DNA of 64,000 nt, from NCBI RefSeq assembly GCF_035594125.1, contig NC_087168.1:6830501-6894500 (forward strand). Reading direction: 5' to 3'. This stretch comes from Scylla paramamosain (lineage: Eukaryota > Arthropoda > Malacostraca > Decapoda > Portunidae). Below, in pieces: positions 1-14,200 of this stretch (positions within the stretch are counted from its first letter, which is position 1; each line of letters begins with the position of its first letter). A program made the position numbers and the translations under genes. Below the pieces are notes generated by a model. That model searched no databases. It saw only the letters and a program-made list of their open reading frames with translations, and was not told the DNA's origin.

Positions 1-3000
1 TTTTATAGTTTCACAAGAACCACAAGGCAAAAAACGCAAAAACTCGTGTATATAAAGAATTTTCTTACATTCCAAAATGCTGAAACTCATGAATAAGACT
101 TTTAATTGAGAAACAGAACTATCTTACCAAATGTGAGTAATTTGAGTGTTTTTCACATTCTTAGTTACGAAAATCCGAAATTACAAGTGAAATTAGTTTT
201 ATGTGGGAAAAAAATGACATTACCAGAAAAGTGTCTTGTGAGTGTTTTAGAGCGTGATATACAACAAAGCACTAAAAAGCAGAACAATCACATTACGTGG
301 GAATAAAACCAACTTTTACCAAAAATATGCCTTTAAGTGTTTTTAACTCCTTATATGACAAAACGCTAAACCGCATGCAAAACACCCTTTATGGAAAAAC
401 AAAATAACACTACCAAAACCATGAATTTTAAGTGTTTTTTTTATCATATTACCTATAAAAACGCTAAAATACATGCAAAGAACCCTATGTTTGTGAAACG
501 AAAGGATATTTCGAAAATTGTGTATTATAAGAGATTTTAGGTTCCTTAAGTACCAAAAAGCTAAAACACACAAATAACACTCTTTATAGAGAAAAAGAAA
601 TAAAATAAATGAATACAAATTTTTTTATTTTTGTTATTCATCTTCATAGGTACCGAGATGCCAAAATTCTGGCAAAATTCATGGAAATTAGGTAAAGAAA
701 AAAAAAAAAATAATAATAATTTTAGCTTTTTTCCGGAGTTATGTACCAAACCCTAAGATGCATGCAAGGCCACCTATATGGGAAAATTACACAATTTTAC
801 CAGAAACCTGTACCAGAATTAATTTCAACAAAATTACTGAAAACGAGTCTTTTCAGAGATTTACGAAGAAAAAAGCTAAAACAGATGCAAACCAACCAAT
901 GTGAAGAAATAGAATAACATTACCAAAAAGATATATTTTGAGTGTTTTTATGCTTGTTACCTACAAAAAATGCAAAAATGGATGGAAAACACTCTATATT
1001 AGGAAACAAAAGAACATTACGAGAAACGTGTATAATTAGTGTTTTATAGTTTAACAAGAACCACAAGGCAATAAACGCAAAAACTTGTGTATATAGAGAA
1101 GTTTCTTACATACAAAAATGATGAAATGCATGAAAAACACTTTTAATCGAGAAACAGAACTACCCTACCAAATTGTGTATTTTCAGTGTTTTTCACATTC
1201 ATACTTACGAAATTGCCAAATTACATGCGAAACTAGCTTTATGTGGGAAAAAAATGACATTACCAGAAAAATGTCTTTTGAGTGTTTTTGAGCGTGATGC
1301 AACAAAGCACTAAAAAGCAGAACAATCACATTACTTGGGAATAAAACCAACTTTTACGAAGAACTTGCCTTTAAGTGTTTTTTAACTCCTCACATACCAA
1401 AACGCTAAAACGCATGTAAAAACACCCTTTATGGAAAAACAGAATAACATTACCAAAAATATGTATTTTGAGTGTTTTTGATCATGTTACCTATAAAAAC
1501 GCTTAAATACATGTAAAGAACCCCATGTTTGTATAAGAAAAGGACATTACGAAAATCATGTATTATGAGTGTTCCTTAAGTACCAAAAAGCTAAAACTCA
1601 CAAATAATACTTTATAGAGAAAAAAAAATCTTCAAAGGTACCGAGATACCAAATTCTGGAAAAATGCAGGGAAATTTTGTAAAAAAAAATAATTATGAAA
1701 AAAATAATCTTAGCTTTTTTCCGGAGTTATGTTCCAAAACCTGAAGTGCATGCAAAGCCACCTATATGGAGAAATTACTCGAATTTACCAGAAACCTGTC
1801 TTTTGAGTGTTTTTTTTCAGCAATTTCAACAATATTACTGAAAACGTGTCTTTTCAGTGATTTAAGTAGAAAAACGCTAAAACGGATGCAAACCAATCAA
1901 TATGAAGCAATATAATAACATTACCAAAAAGATATATTTTTATGTGTTTTTGAGCTTGTTACCAACAAAAAATTTCGAAAATGGATGAAACGCACTCTAT
2001 ATTAGGAAAGAAAAAATCATTACAAGAAATGTGTATAATGAGTGTTTTATAGTTTCACAAGAACCACAAGGCAAAAAACTCAAAAACTCGTGTACATAAA
2101 GAAGTTTCTTACACACCAAAATGCTGAAACTCATGAATAACTCTTTTAATTGAGAAACAGAACTACCTTACCAAATGTTTGTATTAGAGAAGTTTCTTAC
2201 ATACCAAAATACTGAAGCTCATGAATAACACTTTTAATTAAAAAACAGAACAACCTTACTAAATGCCTGTATTTTGAGTGTTTTTCACATTTTTAGTTAC
2301 CAAAACTCCAAATTCCATGCGGGAAAAAAATAATATTACCAGAAAATGTCTCTCGAGTGTTTTTGAGAGTGTTAGGCAATAAACCACTAAAAAGCAGGGC
2401 AATCACATTACATGGGAATAAAACCAACTTTTACCAAGAACTTCCTTTTTTTTTTTGAGCTCATTACATACCAAAACGCTAAAATGCATGCAAAACACCT
2501 TTTATGGACAAAAAGAATAACATTACCAAAAACATGTATTTAAATACATGCAAAGAACCTTATGTTTGGGAAACGAAAGGACATTACGAGAAATATGTAT
2601 TATGAGTGTTTTTAAGTTCCTTAAGTATTAAAAAGCTAAATCCCACAAATAACTCTCTTTATTTAGAAAAACTAAATAAATAAAAAATGAAAAAAATAGG
2701 ATTTTTTTTTTTTTGTTAATCATCTTCATAGATACCGAGATGCCAAAATTCTGGGGAAATTCCGGGGTATTATATGATAAAAGAAAATTATCAAAAAAGT
2801 TAATTTTAGTTTTTTTTTTTCGGACTGGTATATACCAAACCCTAAAGTGCATGCAAAGCCTCCTATATGAGGAAATTAAACGACATTAAAAGAAATCTGT
2901 CTTTTGAGTGTTTTTCAGAATGTTAGGCACCGAAAAGATAAATAAATAAGGAACTCACTTTATATGGGAATCCAAAACAAAATTACTGAAAACGTGTGTT

Positions 3001-5200
3001 CCCAGTGTTTTACGTAGAAAAATGCTAAAATCGATGCAAACCAACCAATATCAAGAAATAGAAAAAAAATTACCAAAAAGGTATATTTTGAGTCTTTTTG
3101 AGCTTGTTACCTACAAAAAAATGCTAAAATTGATACAAAGCACTCTATATTGGGAAACAGAGGGACATTGCGAGAAAAGTGTATAATGAGTGTATTATAG
3201 TTCAGAAGAACAACAAGGCAAAAAACGCAAAAACACGTGTATATGGAAAAGTTTCCTAGATACCAAAATGATGAAACTCATGAATAACACTCTTAATTGA
3301 GAAACAGAACAACCTTACCAAATTCGTGTGTTTTGAGTGTTTTTCATATTCTTAGTTACTAAAAACGCAAATTTTATGCGAAACCAGATTTATATGGGAA
3401 AACATGACATTTCTAGAAAAATATCCTATGAATGTTTTTTGAGCGTGATAGGCAATAAAGCACTAAAAAGCAAGCAATCACTTTTCATTGGAATAAAACC
3501 AATTTTTACCAAGAACTTGCCTTTAAATGTTTTTGAGCTCCTTATATACAAAACCGCTAAAACCCATGCAAAACAAACTTTATGGAGAAACAGAATAACA
3601 TTACCAAAAACATGTAATTTGTGTGTTTTTTATCATGTTATCTCTAAAAAACGCTTAAATACATGCAAAGAACATTATGTTTGGGACACAGAAGGACATT
3701 ACGAAAAACGTGGATTATGAGTGTTTTTTTTAAGTTCCCTAAGTACCAAAAAGCTAAAACCCACAAATAACACTCTTTATTTAGAAAAAAATAGGAATTT
3801 TTTATTTTCATCTTCATAGGTACCGAGATGCCAAATTTCTGGGAAAATTCAGGAAAATTTTATGAACCAAAGAATATTATCAAAAAAGTTAATTTTACCT
3901 TTTTTTTCGGAATTTTATGTACCAAACCCCTAAAGTGCATGCAAAGCCTCTCCTATATGAGGAAATTAAACGACCTTGCCAGAAATCTGTCTTTTGAGTG
4001 TTTTTCAGCATGTTAGGCACCAAAACGATAAATAATAAGGAACTCACTCTATATGGGAATCCAAAACAAATTTACTGAAAATGTATCTTCTCAGTGTTTT
4101 ACGTAGAAAAAACGCAAAAAATCGTGTATATAAAGAAGTTTCTTAGATACAAAAATGCTGAAACTCATGAATAACTATCTTAATTGAGAAACAGAACAAA
4201 CTTAGCAAATGCATGTATTTTGAGTATTTTTCATATTTCTAGTTAGCAATACCCTAAATAGCATGCGAACCTAGCTTTATGAGGGAAAAAAATGACATTA
4301 CCAGAAGTGTGTTATAATTGTTTTTCAGCATGTTAGGCAATAAAGTACTAAATAGCAGGGCAATCACATTACATAGGAATAAAACCAATTTTTACCAAGA
4401 ACTTGCCAATATGTGTTTTTGAGCTCCTCACATACCAAACCGCTAAAACGCATGGAAAACAAACTTTATGGAGAAACAGAATAACATTACCAAAAACATG
4501 TATTTTGAGTGTTTTTGATAATGTTATCTATAAAAAAGCTTAAATACATGCAAAGAACCTTAGGTTTGGGAAACGTAAGGACATTACGAGAAACGTGTAT
4601 TATAAGTGTTTTTAAGTTCCTTAAGTAATAAAAAGCTAAAACCCACAAATAACACTCGTTATTTAGAAAAAAATAAATAAATAAAAAATAAATAAATAAA
4701 AGAACTTTTTTTTTTTTGTTATTCACCTTCATAGGTACCGAGATGCTAAAATTCTGGGAAAAAATAGGGCAATTATATGATAAGAGAATATTATCAAAAA
4801 AGTTGATATTACCTTTTTTTCGGACTGTTATGTACCAAACAGTAAAGTACATGCAAAGCCTCCTATATGAGGAAATTAAACGACCTTACTAGAAATCTGT
4901 GTTTTGAGTGTTTTTCAGCATGTTAGGCACCAAAACGATCAATAATAAGGAACTCACTCTATATGGCAAACCAAAACAAAATTACTGAAAACGTGTCTTC
5001 TGTGTTTTATGTAGAAAGACGCTAAAAAGAATGCAAACCAACCAATATCAAAAAGTAGAAAAACATTACCAAAAAGATATATTTTGTTTTTGAGCTTGTT
5101 ACCTATAAAAAAACGCGAAAATTGATAAAAAAGCACTTTAAATTGGGAAACAAAAGGACATTGCGAGAAAAGTGTATAATTAATGTTTTATAGTTCAAAA
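1..5200. repeat. Arm of a long inverted duplication (partner 48.9-54.0 kb)
   Basis: Anchors are private variants read in opposite orientation. The tttcttacattccaaaatg and aagacttttaattgag variants at 65-110 match 53,930-53,960. The double s3/s4 at 2,160-2,230 matches 51,600-51,670. Cacttttcattggaat (3,478) matches attccaatgaaaagtg (49,207). Gcaaattttatgcgaaacc at 3,367 matches the gaaataaaatttgcg form near 49,320. The plus arm lacks one HOR unit between 2.2 and 3.4 kb and lacks the (TA)n run. Confidence 0.75.
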
Positions 5201-6970
5201 GAACCAAAAGGCAAAAAACGCAAAAACTCGTGTATATGGAAAAGTTTCCTAGATACCAAAATACTGAAACTCATGAATAACACTCTTCATTGAGAAACAG
5301 AACAACTTTACTAAATGCGTGTATTTTGAGTGCTTTTCACATTCTTAGTTACCAAAATCCCAAATTGCATGGGAAACCAGCTTTATGTGGGAAAAAAATG
5401 ATATTACGAGAAAAGTGTCTATTGAGTGTTTTTGAGCGTGATAGGGAATAGAGCACTAAAAAGCAGGGGAATCACTTTACATGGCAATAAAATAAATTTT
5501 TACGAAGAACTTGCTTTTAAGTGTTTTCAGGTTCTTATGTACCAAAACGCTAAAACGCAAGCAAAACACACTTTATGGAGAAAGAGAATAACATTACCAA
5601 AAACATACATTTTGCATGTTTTTGGCAAAATTTGGGCAAAATTCACGAAATTATGAGTCAATTATCAAAAAAGTTAATTTTAGCTTTTTTTTTCGTACTG
5701 TTATGTACCAAACCCTAAAGTGCATGCAAAGCCACCTATATGGGGAAATTAAACGTCTTTGCCAGAAAACTGTCTTATGAGTGGTTTTCAGCTTGTTAGG
5801 CACCATAACGGTAAATAACATGCGTCACTCTATATGGGAATCTAAAACAAAATTACTGAAAACGTGTCTTTTCGGTGTTTTACGTAGAAAAACGCTTAAA
5901 CAGATGCAAACCAACCAATAAGAAGAAATAAAACTACATTACCAAAAAGGTACATTTTGAGTGTTTTTGAGCTTGTTACCTACAAAAAAACGCGATAATG
6001 GATGCAAAGCACTCCCTATTGGGAAACAAAAGGACATTACGAGAAACGTGTATAATGAGTGTCTTATTATTTTTGAGCAAAAGAACTTGTGGTTCACAAG
6101 AACTACAAGGCAAAAAACGCAAAAAATTCGTGTATATAAAGAAGTTTCTTAGATACCAATATGCTGAAACTCATGAATAACAATATTAATTGAAAAACAG
6201 AACAACCTTACCAAATGCGTGTATTTTGAGTGTTTTTCACATTCTTAGTTAGCAAAACCCTAAATAGAACGCGAATCTATGTTAGAAAAAAAATGACATT
6301 ACCAGAAGTGTCTTTTGAGTGTTTTTGAGCGTTTTAGGCAATAAATTATATATAAAAAAAAAAAAAAAACAGGGCACATTACATGGGAATAAAACCAACT
6401 TTTACCAAGAACTTGCCTTGAAGTGTTTTTGACCTCCTTACAAACCAAAACGCATGCAAAAAACTCCTTAATGGAGAAGCAGAATAACATTACTAAAAAC
6501 ATGTGTTTTAAGTCCTTTTGATCATGTTATCTATAAAAATGCTTAAATACTTACAAAGAACCCTATGTTTGGGAAACGAAAGGACATCACGAGAAACATG
6601 TATTAGGGCCGTTTTTAAATTCCTTAAGTAACAAAACGTTAAAACCCATAAATAACACTCTTTATAGAGAAAAAAAAAAAAATAAATAAATAGCTTTTTT
6701 TATATCGATTTTCATAGGTACCAAGATGCCAAAATTCTGCCAAAATTCAGGGAATTTATGTGGAAAAAAGAACATTATCAAAAAAGTCAATTATAGCACT
6801 TTTTCGGATTTTTATGTACCAAACTCTAAAGTGCATGCCACCTATATAAGGAAGTTAAACGACTTTACCAGAAACCTGTCTTTTCAGTGTTTTCCAGCAT
6901 GTTAGGCACCAAAACGATAAATATTATGGAAGTCAGTCAATATGTGAATCCAAAACAAAATTACTGAAAA

Positions 6971-8904
6971 CGCAAAAATGAATGCAAAGCAGTCTATATT
7001 GGGAAACAAAAGGATATTACAAGAAAATTGTATAATGAATGTATTAATAGTTTTCAAAAACCATAAGGCAAAAAGCGCAAAACTCGGATATATGGAGAAG
7101 TTTCTTAGATACCAAAATGCTGAAACTAATGAATAACACTCTTAATTGAGAAACAGAACAATTTTAGGAAATGAGTGTATTTTGAGTGTTTTTTTTTCAC
7201 ATTCTTAGTGGTCCAACCCCAAATTACATGCGAAACTGTGGAAAAAAAATGAAATTACTAGAAAAGTGTCTTTTTAGTGTTTTTCAGCGTGTTAGGCAAT
7301 AAAGCATTAAAAAGCAGGGCAATCACATTACATGGGAATATAACCAACTTTTACCAAGATCTTGCCTTTAAGTTTTTTTGAGCTCCTTACATACTAAAAC
7401 GCTAAAACCCATGCAAAACACCCTGTATGGAAAAACAGAATAACATTATCAAAAACATGTATTTTGAGTGTTTTTGAGCTTGTTACCAATAAAAACGCTT
7501 AAATACATGCAAAGAACCCTATGTTTGGGAAGAAAAGGACTTTACGAGGAATGTGTATTATGAGTGTTTATAAGTTCCTTAAGTACCAAAAAGCTAAAAC
7601 CCACAAATAACACTCTTTATACAGAAAAAAATAAATAAAAATAAATTTAAAAATAACACTTTTTTTTATTGATCTTCATAGGCAACGAGGTGCCAAAATT
7701 CTGGCAAAATTCAGGAAAATTACGTGAAAAAAGAATATTATGAAAGAGGTTAATTTTAGCTTTTTTTTCGGACTGTTATGTACCAAACCCTAAAGTGTAT
7801 GCAAAGCCACCTATATAGGGAAATTAAACGACTTTACAAGAAACCTGTCTTTTGAGTGTTTTTCAGCAATTTCAACAATATTACTGAAAACGTGTCTTTT
7901 CAGTTTTAGCGTAGAAAACAAAAACGGATGGAAACCAACCAATATGAAGAAATAGAATAACATTACAAAAAAGTTGAGTGTTTTTGAGCTTGTTACCTAC
8001 AAAAAACGCAAAAATGAATGCAAAGCAGTCTATATATGGAAACAAAAGGATATTACAAGAAAATTGTATAATGAATGTATTAATAGTTTTCAAAAACCAT
8101 AAGGCAAAAATCGCAAAACTCGGATATATGGAGAAGTTTCTTAGATACCAAAATGCTGAAACTAATGAATAACACTCTTAATTGAGAAACAGAACAATTT
8201 TAGGAAATGAGTGTATTTTGAGTGTTTTTTTTCACATTCTTAGTGGTCCAACCCCAAATTACATGCGAAACTGTGGAAAAAAAATGAAATTACTAGAAAA
8301 GTGTCTTTTTAGTGTTTTTCAGCGTGTTAGGCAATAAAGCATTAAAAAGCAGGGCAATCACATTACATGGGAATATAACCAACTTTTACCAAGATCTTGC
8401 CTTTAAGTTTTTTTGAGCTCCTTACATACTAAAACGCTAAAACCCATGCAAAACACCCTGTATGGAAAAACAGAATAACATTATCAAAAACATATATTTT
8501 GAGTGTTTTTGAGCTTGTTACCAATAAAAACGCTTAAATACATGCAAAGAACCCTATGTTTGGGAAGAAAAGGACTTTACGAGGAATGTGTATTATGAGT
8601 GTTTATAAGTTCCTTAAGTACCAAAAAGCTAAAACCCACAAATAACACTCTTTATACAGAAAAAAATAAATAAAAATAAATTTAAAAATAACACTTTTTT
8701 TTATTGATCTTCATAGGCAACGAGGTGCCAAAATTCTGGCAAAATTCAGGAAAATTACGTGAAAAAAGAATATTATGAAAGAGGTTAATTTTAGCTTTTT
8801 TTTCGGACTGTTATGTACCAAACCCTAAAGTGTATGCAAAGCCACCTATATAGGGAAATTAAACGACTTTACAAGAAACCTGTCTTATGAGTGTTTTTCA
8901 GCAT
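6971..8904 (+). repeat. Recent 1,036-bp tandem duplication of one HOR unit
   Basis: The stretch 6,971-7,868 reappears at 8,007-8,904 with a constant offset of 1,036 bp and only a handful of differences, far fewer than between ordinary neighbouring units. Both copies share rare variants: aatgaatgcaaagcagtc, cataaggcaaaaa, gtggtccaaccccaaa and a landmark changed to ggcaacgaggtgcc. The left edge of copy 1 is a fused sub-repeat in which 'ttactgaaaacg' runs straight into 'caaaaatgaatgc'. This suggests exchange at a short aaaacg(c) identity. Between the copies, 7,869-8,006 carries the s6/s7-deleted type of sub-repeat (gcaatttcaacaatatta). Confidence 0.9.
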
Positions 8905-11299
8905 TTTAGGCATGAAAACGATAAATAACATGAAAATCACTCTATATAGGAATCCAAAAATTACTGAAAACGTGTCTTTTCTGTACGTAGAAAAACGCTA
9001 TACACGGATGGAAACCAACCAATATGAAGAAAATATGAAGAAAAATATACCAAAAAGGTATATTTTGAGTGTTTTTGATCATGTTATCTATAAAAACGCT
9101 TCAATACATGTAAAGAACCTTATCTTTAGGAAACAAAAGGACATTACGAGAAACGAGTATTATGAGTGTTTTTACGTTCCTTAAGTACCATAAAGCTTAA
9201 ACCCACAAATAACACTTTATAGAGAAAATATAAATAAATGAAAAAAATAGCATTTTTTTTTATTCATCTTCATAGGTATCGAGATGCCAAAATTCTGGCA
9301 AAATTCAGGGAAATTATGTGAAAAAAGAATATCATAAAAGTTAATTTTATGGAGAAGTTTCTTAGATACCAAAATGCTGAAACTCCTGAATAACACTCTT
9401 AATTAAGAAACAGAATAACATTACTAAATGCGTGCATTTTGAGTGTTTTTCACATTCTTAGTTACTAGAACCCCAAATTGCATGCAAAACTAGCTTTATG
9501 TGGAAAAAAAAAAAGACATTACCAGAAAAGTGTCTTTTGAGGGTTTTTGAGAGTTAGGCAATAAAGCACTAAAAAGGAGGGCAATCACATTACATGGGAA
9601 TAAAACCAACTTTTACCAAGAATTTGTCTTTAAGTGTTTTTTAACTCCTTATATACCAAAACGCTAAAACACATGCAAAACACCCTTTATGGAGAAACAG
9701 ATTAACATTACCAAAAACATGTATTTTTTTTATTCTCAAGAATCACAAGGTAAAAAACGCAAAAACTCATATATATGGAGAAGTTTCTTAGATACCAAAA
9801 TGCTGAAACTCCTGAATAACACTCTGTATTGAGAAACAGAACAACCTTACCAAATGCGTGTATTTTGAGTGTTTTTCACATTCTTAGCAAAATTTTATGT
9901 AAAAGTATCTTTATGTGGGAAAAAAAATGACATTACCAGAAAAGTGTCTGTTTTTTTTTAGCATGATAGGCAATAAACCACTAAAAATCAGGACAATCAC
10001 ATTACATAGTAATAAAACTAACTTTTAATAAGAACTTCCCTTTAAGTGTTTTTGAGCTCCTTATATACCAAAACGCTAAAACGAATGCAAAACACCCTTT
10101 ATGGAGAAACAGAATAATACTCGTATTACCAAAAACATGTATTTTGAGTGTTTTTGGTCATGTTACCTATAAAAACTCTTAAATACATGCAAAGAACCTT
10201 ATGTTTGGGAAATTAAAGGATATTTCGAGAAACATGTATTACGAATGTTTTTAAGTTCTTTAAGTACCATTTAGCTAAAACTAATAAATAACACTGTTTA
10301 TAGAAAAAATAAAATAAATAAAAAGATAGGAATTTATTTATTTTTTTGGTATTCCTCTTCATAGGTACCAAGATGCCAAATTTCTTCAAAAATTCAGGGA
10401 AATTATGTGAAAAAGAACATTATGAAAAAAGTTAATTTTAGCTTTTTTTTTCGGACTGTTATGTACCAAACCCTAAAGTGCATGCAAAGCCAGCTATATG
10501 GGGAAAATAAACGTCCTTACCAGAAACCTGTTTTTTGTGTTTTTTTTTTTTTTGTTTCAACATGTTGGGCACCAAAACGATAAATAATATAGAAGTTAGT
10601 CAATGTGGTAATCCATCACAAAATTACTGAAAAAGTGTCTTTTCAGTGTTTTACGTAGAAAAACGCTAAATTGAATGCAAACCAACGAATATGGAGAAAC
10701 AGAATAACATTACCAAAAAGGTATATTTTGAGTGTTTTTGAGCTTACCTTCAAAAAACGCGAAAATGGATGGAAAGCACTCTATATTGGGATACAAAAGG
10801 ACATTACGAGTGTTTTATAGTTTCACAACAGCCACAAGGCAAAAATCGCAAAAAACTCGGTGAATATGGAGAAGTTTCTTAGATACCAAAATGCTGAAAC
10901 TCAGATATAACACTCTTAATTAAGAATACAGAACAACCATACCAAATGCATGTATTTTAAGTGCTTTTCACATTCTTAGTTACTGAAAAAAAAAATTGCA
11001 TGCGAAACTAGCTTTATGTGGGAAAAAAAAGACATTAAAAGCAAAGTGTCTTCTGAGTGTTTTTGAGCGTGATAGGCACTAAAGCACCACAAAGGAGAGC
11101 AATCACATTATATGGGAATAACACCAACTTTTACCAAGAACCTGCCTTTACGTGTTTTTGAGCTTTTTACATACCAAAACGCTAAAACGTAATTCTTAAT
11201 TACGGAAATGCTGTATTATGAGTGTTTTTAAGTTCTTTAAGTAACAAAAAGCTAAAACCCACAAATAACTCTTTATAGAGAGAAAAATTTTTTTTGCGT

Positions 11300-14200
11300 T
11301 ATTCATGCCAAAATTTTTTACCAAAATTATTTTGCCAAAATTCTGGCAAAATTCATGGAAATTTTGTAAAAAAAAAAAAATCATTATAAAAAAATAATTT
11401 TAGCTCTTTTCCGGAGTTATGTACAAACTCTGAAGTGCATGCAGATCCACCTATATGGGGAAATCACACAACTTTACCAGAAACCTATCTTTTCAGTGTT
11501 TTTTCAGCAATTTCAACAATATTACTTAAAACGTGTCTTTTCAGTGATTTACGTAGAAAAACGCTAAAACGGATGCAAACCAACCAATATGAAGAAAGAG
11601 AATAACATTACCAAAAAGATATATTTTGATGTGTTTTTGAGCTTGTTACATACAAAAAAAGCAAAAATGGATAGAAAGCACTTTATATTGGCAAAGAAGA
11701 GGACATTACGAGAAACGTGTATGAGTGTTTTATAGTTTGACAAGAACTACAAGGTAAAATACTCAAAAACTCGTGTACATAAAGTTTCTTACATACCAAA
11801 AAGATGAAACTCATGAACAACACTTTTAATTAAGAAATAGAACAACCTTACTAAATGCCTGTGTTTTGAGTTTTTTCACATTCTTAGTTACCAAAACCCC
11901 AAATTCCATGCAAAACTAGCTTTATGTGGGAAAAAAAATGACATTACCAGAAAAGTGTCTTTTGAGTGTTTTTGAGCTTGTTAGGCAATAAAGCACTAAA
12001 AAGCAGGACAATCACATTATATGGGAATAAAATCAACTTTTACCAAGAACTTGCCTTTAAGTGTTTTCGAACTCATTACATACCAAAAAGCTAAAACGCA
12101 TGCAAAACACCTTTTATGGAGAAACAGAATAAAATTACCAAAAACATATATTTTAAGTGTTTTTGATCATGTTATCTATAAAAACGCTTAAATACATGCA
12201 AAAAACCTTATGTTTGCGAAAGGAAAGGACATTCCGAGAAACGTGTATTATAAGTATTTTTAAATTCCTTAAGTACCAAAAAGCTAAAACCCACAAATAA
12301 CACTCTTTATTTAGAAAAAAAAAGTAAGAAAAAAAAAAAATAGGATTTTTTTTTTTTTATTAATCTTCATAGGTACCGAGATGCCAAAATTCTGGGAAAA
12401 TTCAGGGCTATTATATGATAAAACAAAAATTATCAAAAAAGTAAATTTTAGCTTTTTTTCGGACTGTTATATACCAAACCCTAAAGTGCATGCAAAGGCT
12501 CCTATATGCGGATATTAAACGACCTTACCAGAAATCTGTTTTTTGAGTGTTTTTCAGCATGTTAGGCACCAAAACGATTAATAATAAGGAACTCACTCTA
12601 TATGAAAATCGAAAACATTATTGCTGAAAACGTGTTTTTTCTTTGTTTTACGTAGAAAAACGCTAACCTACCAATATCAAGAAATAGAAAAACATTACCA
12701 AAAAGGTATATTTTGAGTATTTTTGAGCTTGTTACCTACAAAAAACGCGAAAATTGATGCAAAGCACTCTATATTAGAAAACAAAAGGACTTTGCAAGAA
12801 AAGTGTATAATGAGTTTTTTTTATAGTTCAAAAGAACCAAAAGGCAAAAAACACAAAAACTCGTGTATATGGAGAAGGTTCCTAGATACCAAAATGCTGA
12901 AACTCATGAATAACACTCTTAATTGAGAAACAGAACAACCTTACTAAATGCGTGTATTTTGGGTGCTTTTCACATTCTTAGTTACCAAAACTCCAAATTG
13001 CTTGCGAAACCACCTTTATGTGAGGAAAAAATGACATTACCAGAATATCTTTTAAGTGCTTTTGAGCGTGATAGGCAATAGAGCACTAAAAAGCAGGGCA
13101 ATCATATTACATTGGAATAACACCAATTTATACCAAAAACTTGCCTTTAAGTGTTTTTGAGCTCCTTATATACCAAACCGCTAAAACACATACAAAACAA
13201 ACTTTATGGAAAAACAGAATAACATTACCAAAAACATGTATTTTGAGTGTTTTTGATCATGTTATCTATAAAAACGCTTAAATACATGCAAAGAACATTA
13301 TGTTTGGGAAACAAAAGGACATTACGAGAAACGTGTATTATGAGTGTTTTTTAAGTTCCTTAAAAACCTTAAAAACCAAATAACACTCTTTATATAGAAA
13401 ATAAAAAATAAAAAAATAAAAAAATAGGAATTTTTTTTTTTTTTTTTTGTTATTCATATCATAGGTACTGAGATGCCAAAATTCTGGGAAAATTCAGGGC
13501 AATCATATGATAAAAGAATATTATCAAAAAAGTTAATTTCAGCTTTTTTTTCGGACTGTTATGTACCAAACCTTAAAGTGCATGAGGAAATTAAACGACA
13601 TTACCAGAAATATGTGTTTTGAGTTTTTTTTTTTTAGCATGTTAGGCACCAAAACGATAAATAATAAGGAACTCACTCTATATGGGAATCCAAAAAAAAG
13701 TTGCTGAAAACGTGTCTTCTCAGTGTTTTACGTAGAAAAACGCTAAAACGGATGCAAAGCAACCAATATCAAGAAATAGAAAAACGTTACTAAAAAGGTA
13801 TATTTTGAGTGTTTTTGAGCATGTTACCTACAAAAAACGCGAAAATTGATGCAAAGCAGTATATATTGGAAAACAAAAGGACATTGCAAGAAAAGTGTAT
13901 AATGAGTGTTTTATAGTTCAAAAGAACCACAAGGCAAAAAACGCAAAATCTCTTGTATATGGAGAGGTTTCCTAGATACAAAAATGCTAAAACTCATGTA
14001 TAACACTCCTAATTGAGAAACAGAACAGCCTTAATAAATGCGTGTGTTTTCAGTGTTTTTCACATTCTTAGTTAGCAAAACTACAAATTGCATGCGAAAA
14101 TAGATTTTTGTTAAAAAAAATAAACTTTACCAGAAAAGTGTCTTTTGAGTATTTTTGAGCGTGATAGAAAATAAAGCACTAAAAAGGAGGGCAATCACAT

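Noticed and set aside
2560..2600. Possible CENP-B box around tttcgtttcccaaac (s9)
   Set aside because: Only the ttcg part fits; the required cggg half is missing in the copies I read.
3337..3720. 127-codon open frame and some 80 similar 60-121-codon frames in both satellite orientations
   Set aside because: They are translations of the satellite, recur with every unit in varied lengths, have no common start, and show no recognised domain.
13900..13990. TATA-like motifs (ctataaaacac, ctataaagag) repeated throughout
   Set aside because: They belong to the satellite consensus in AT-rich DNA, with no gene or transcript start downstream.
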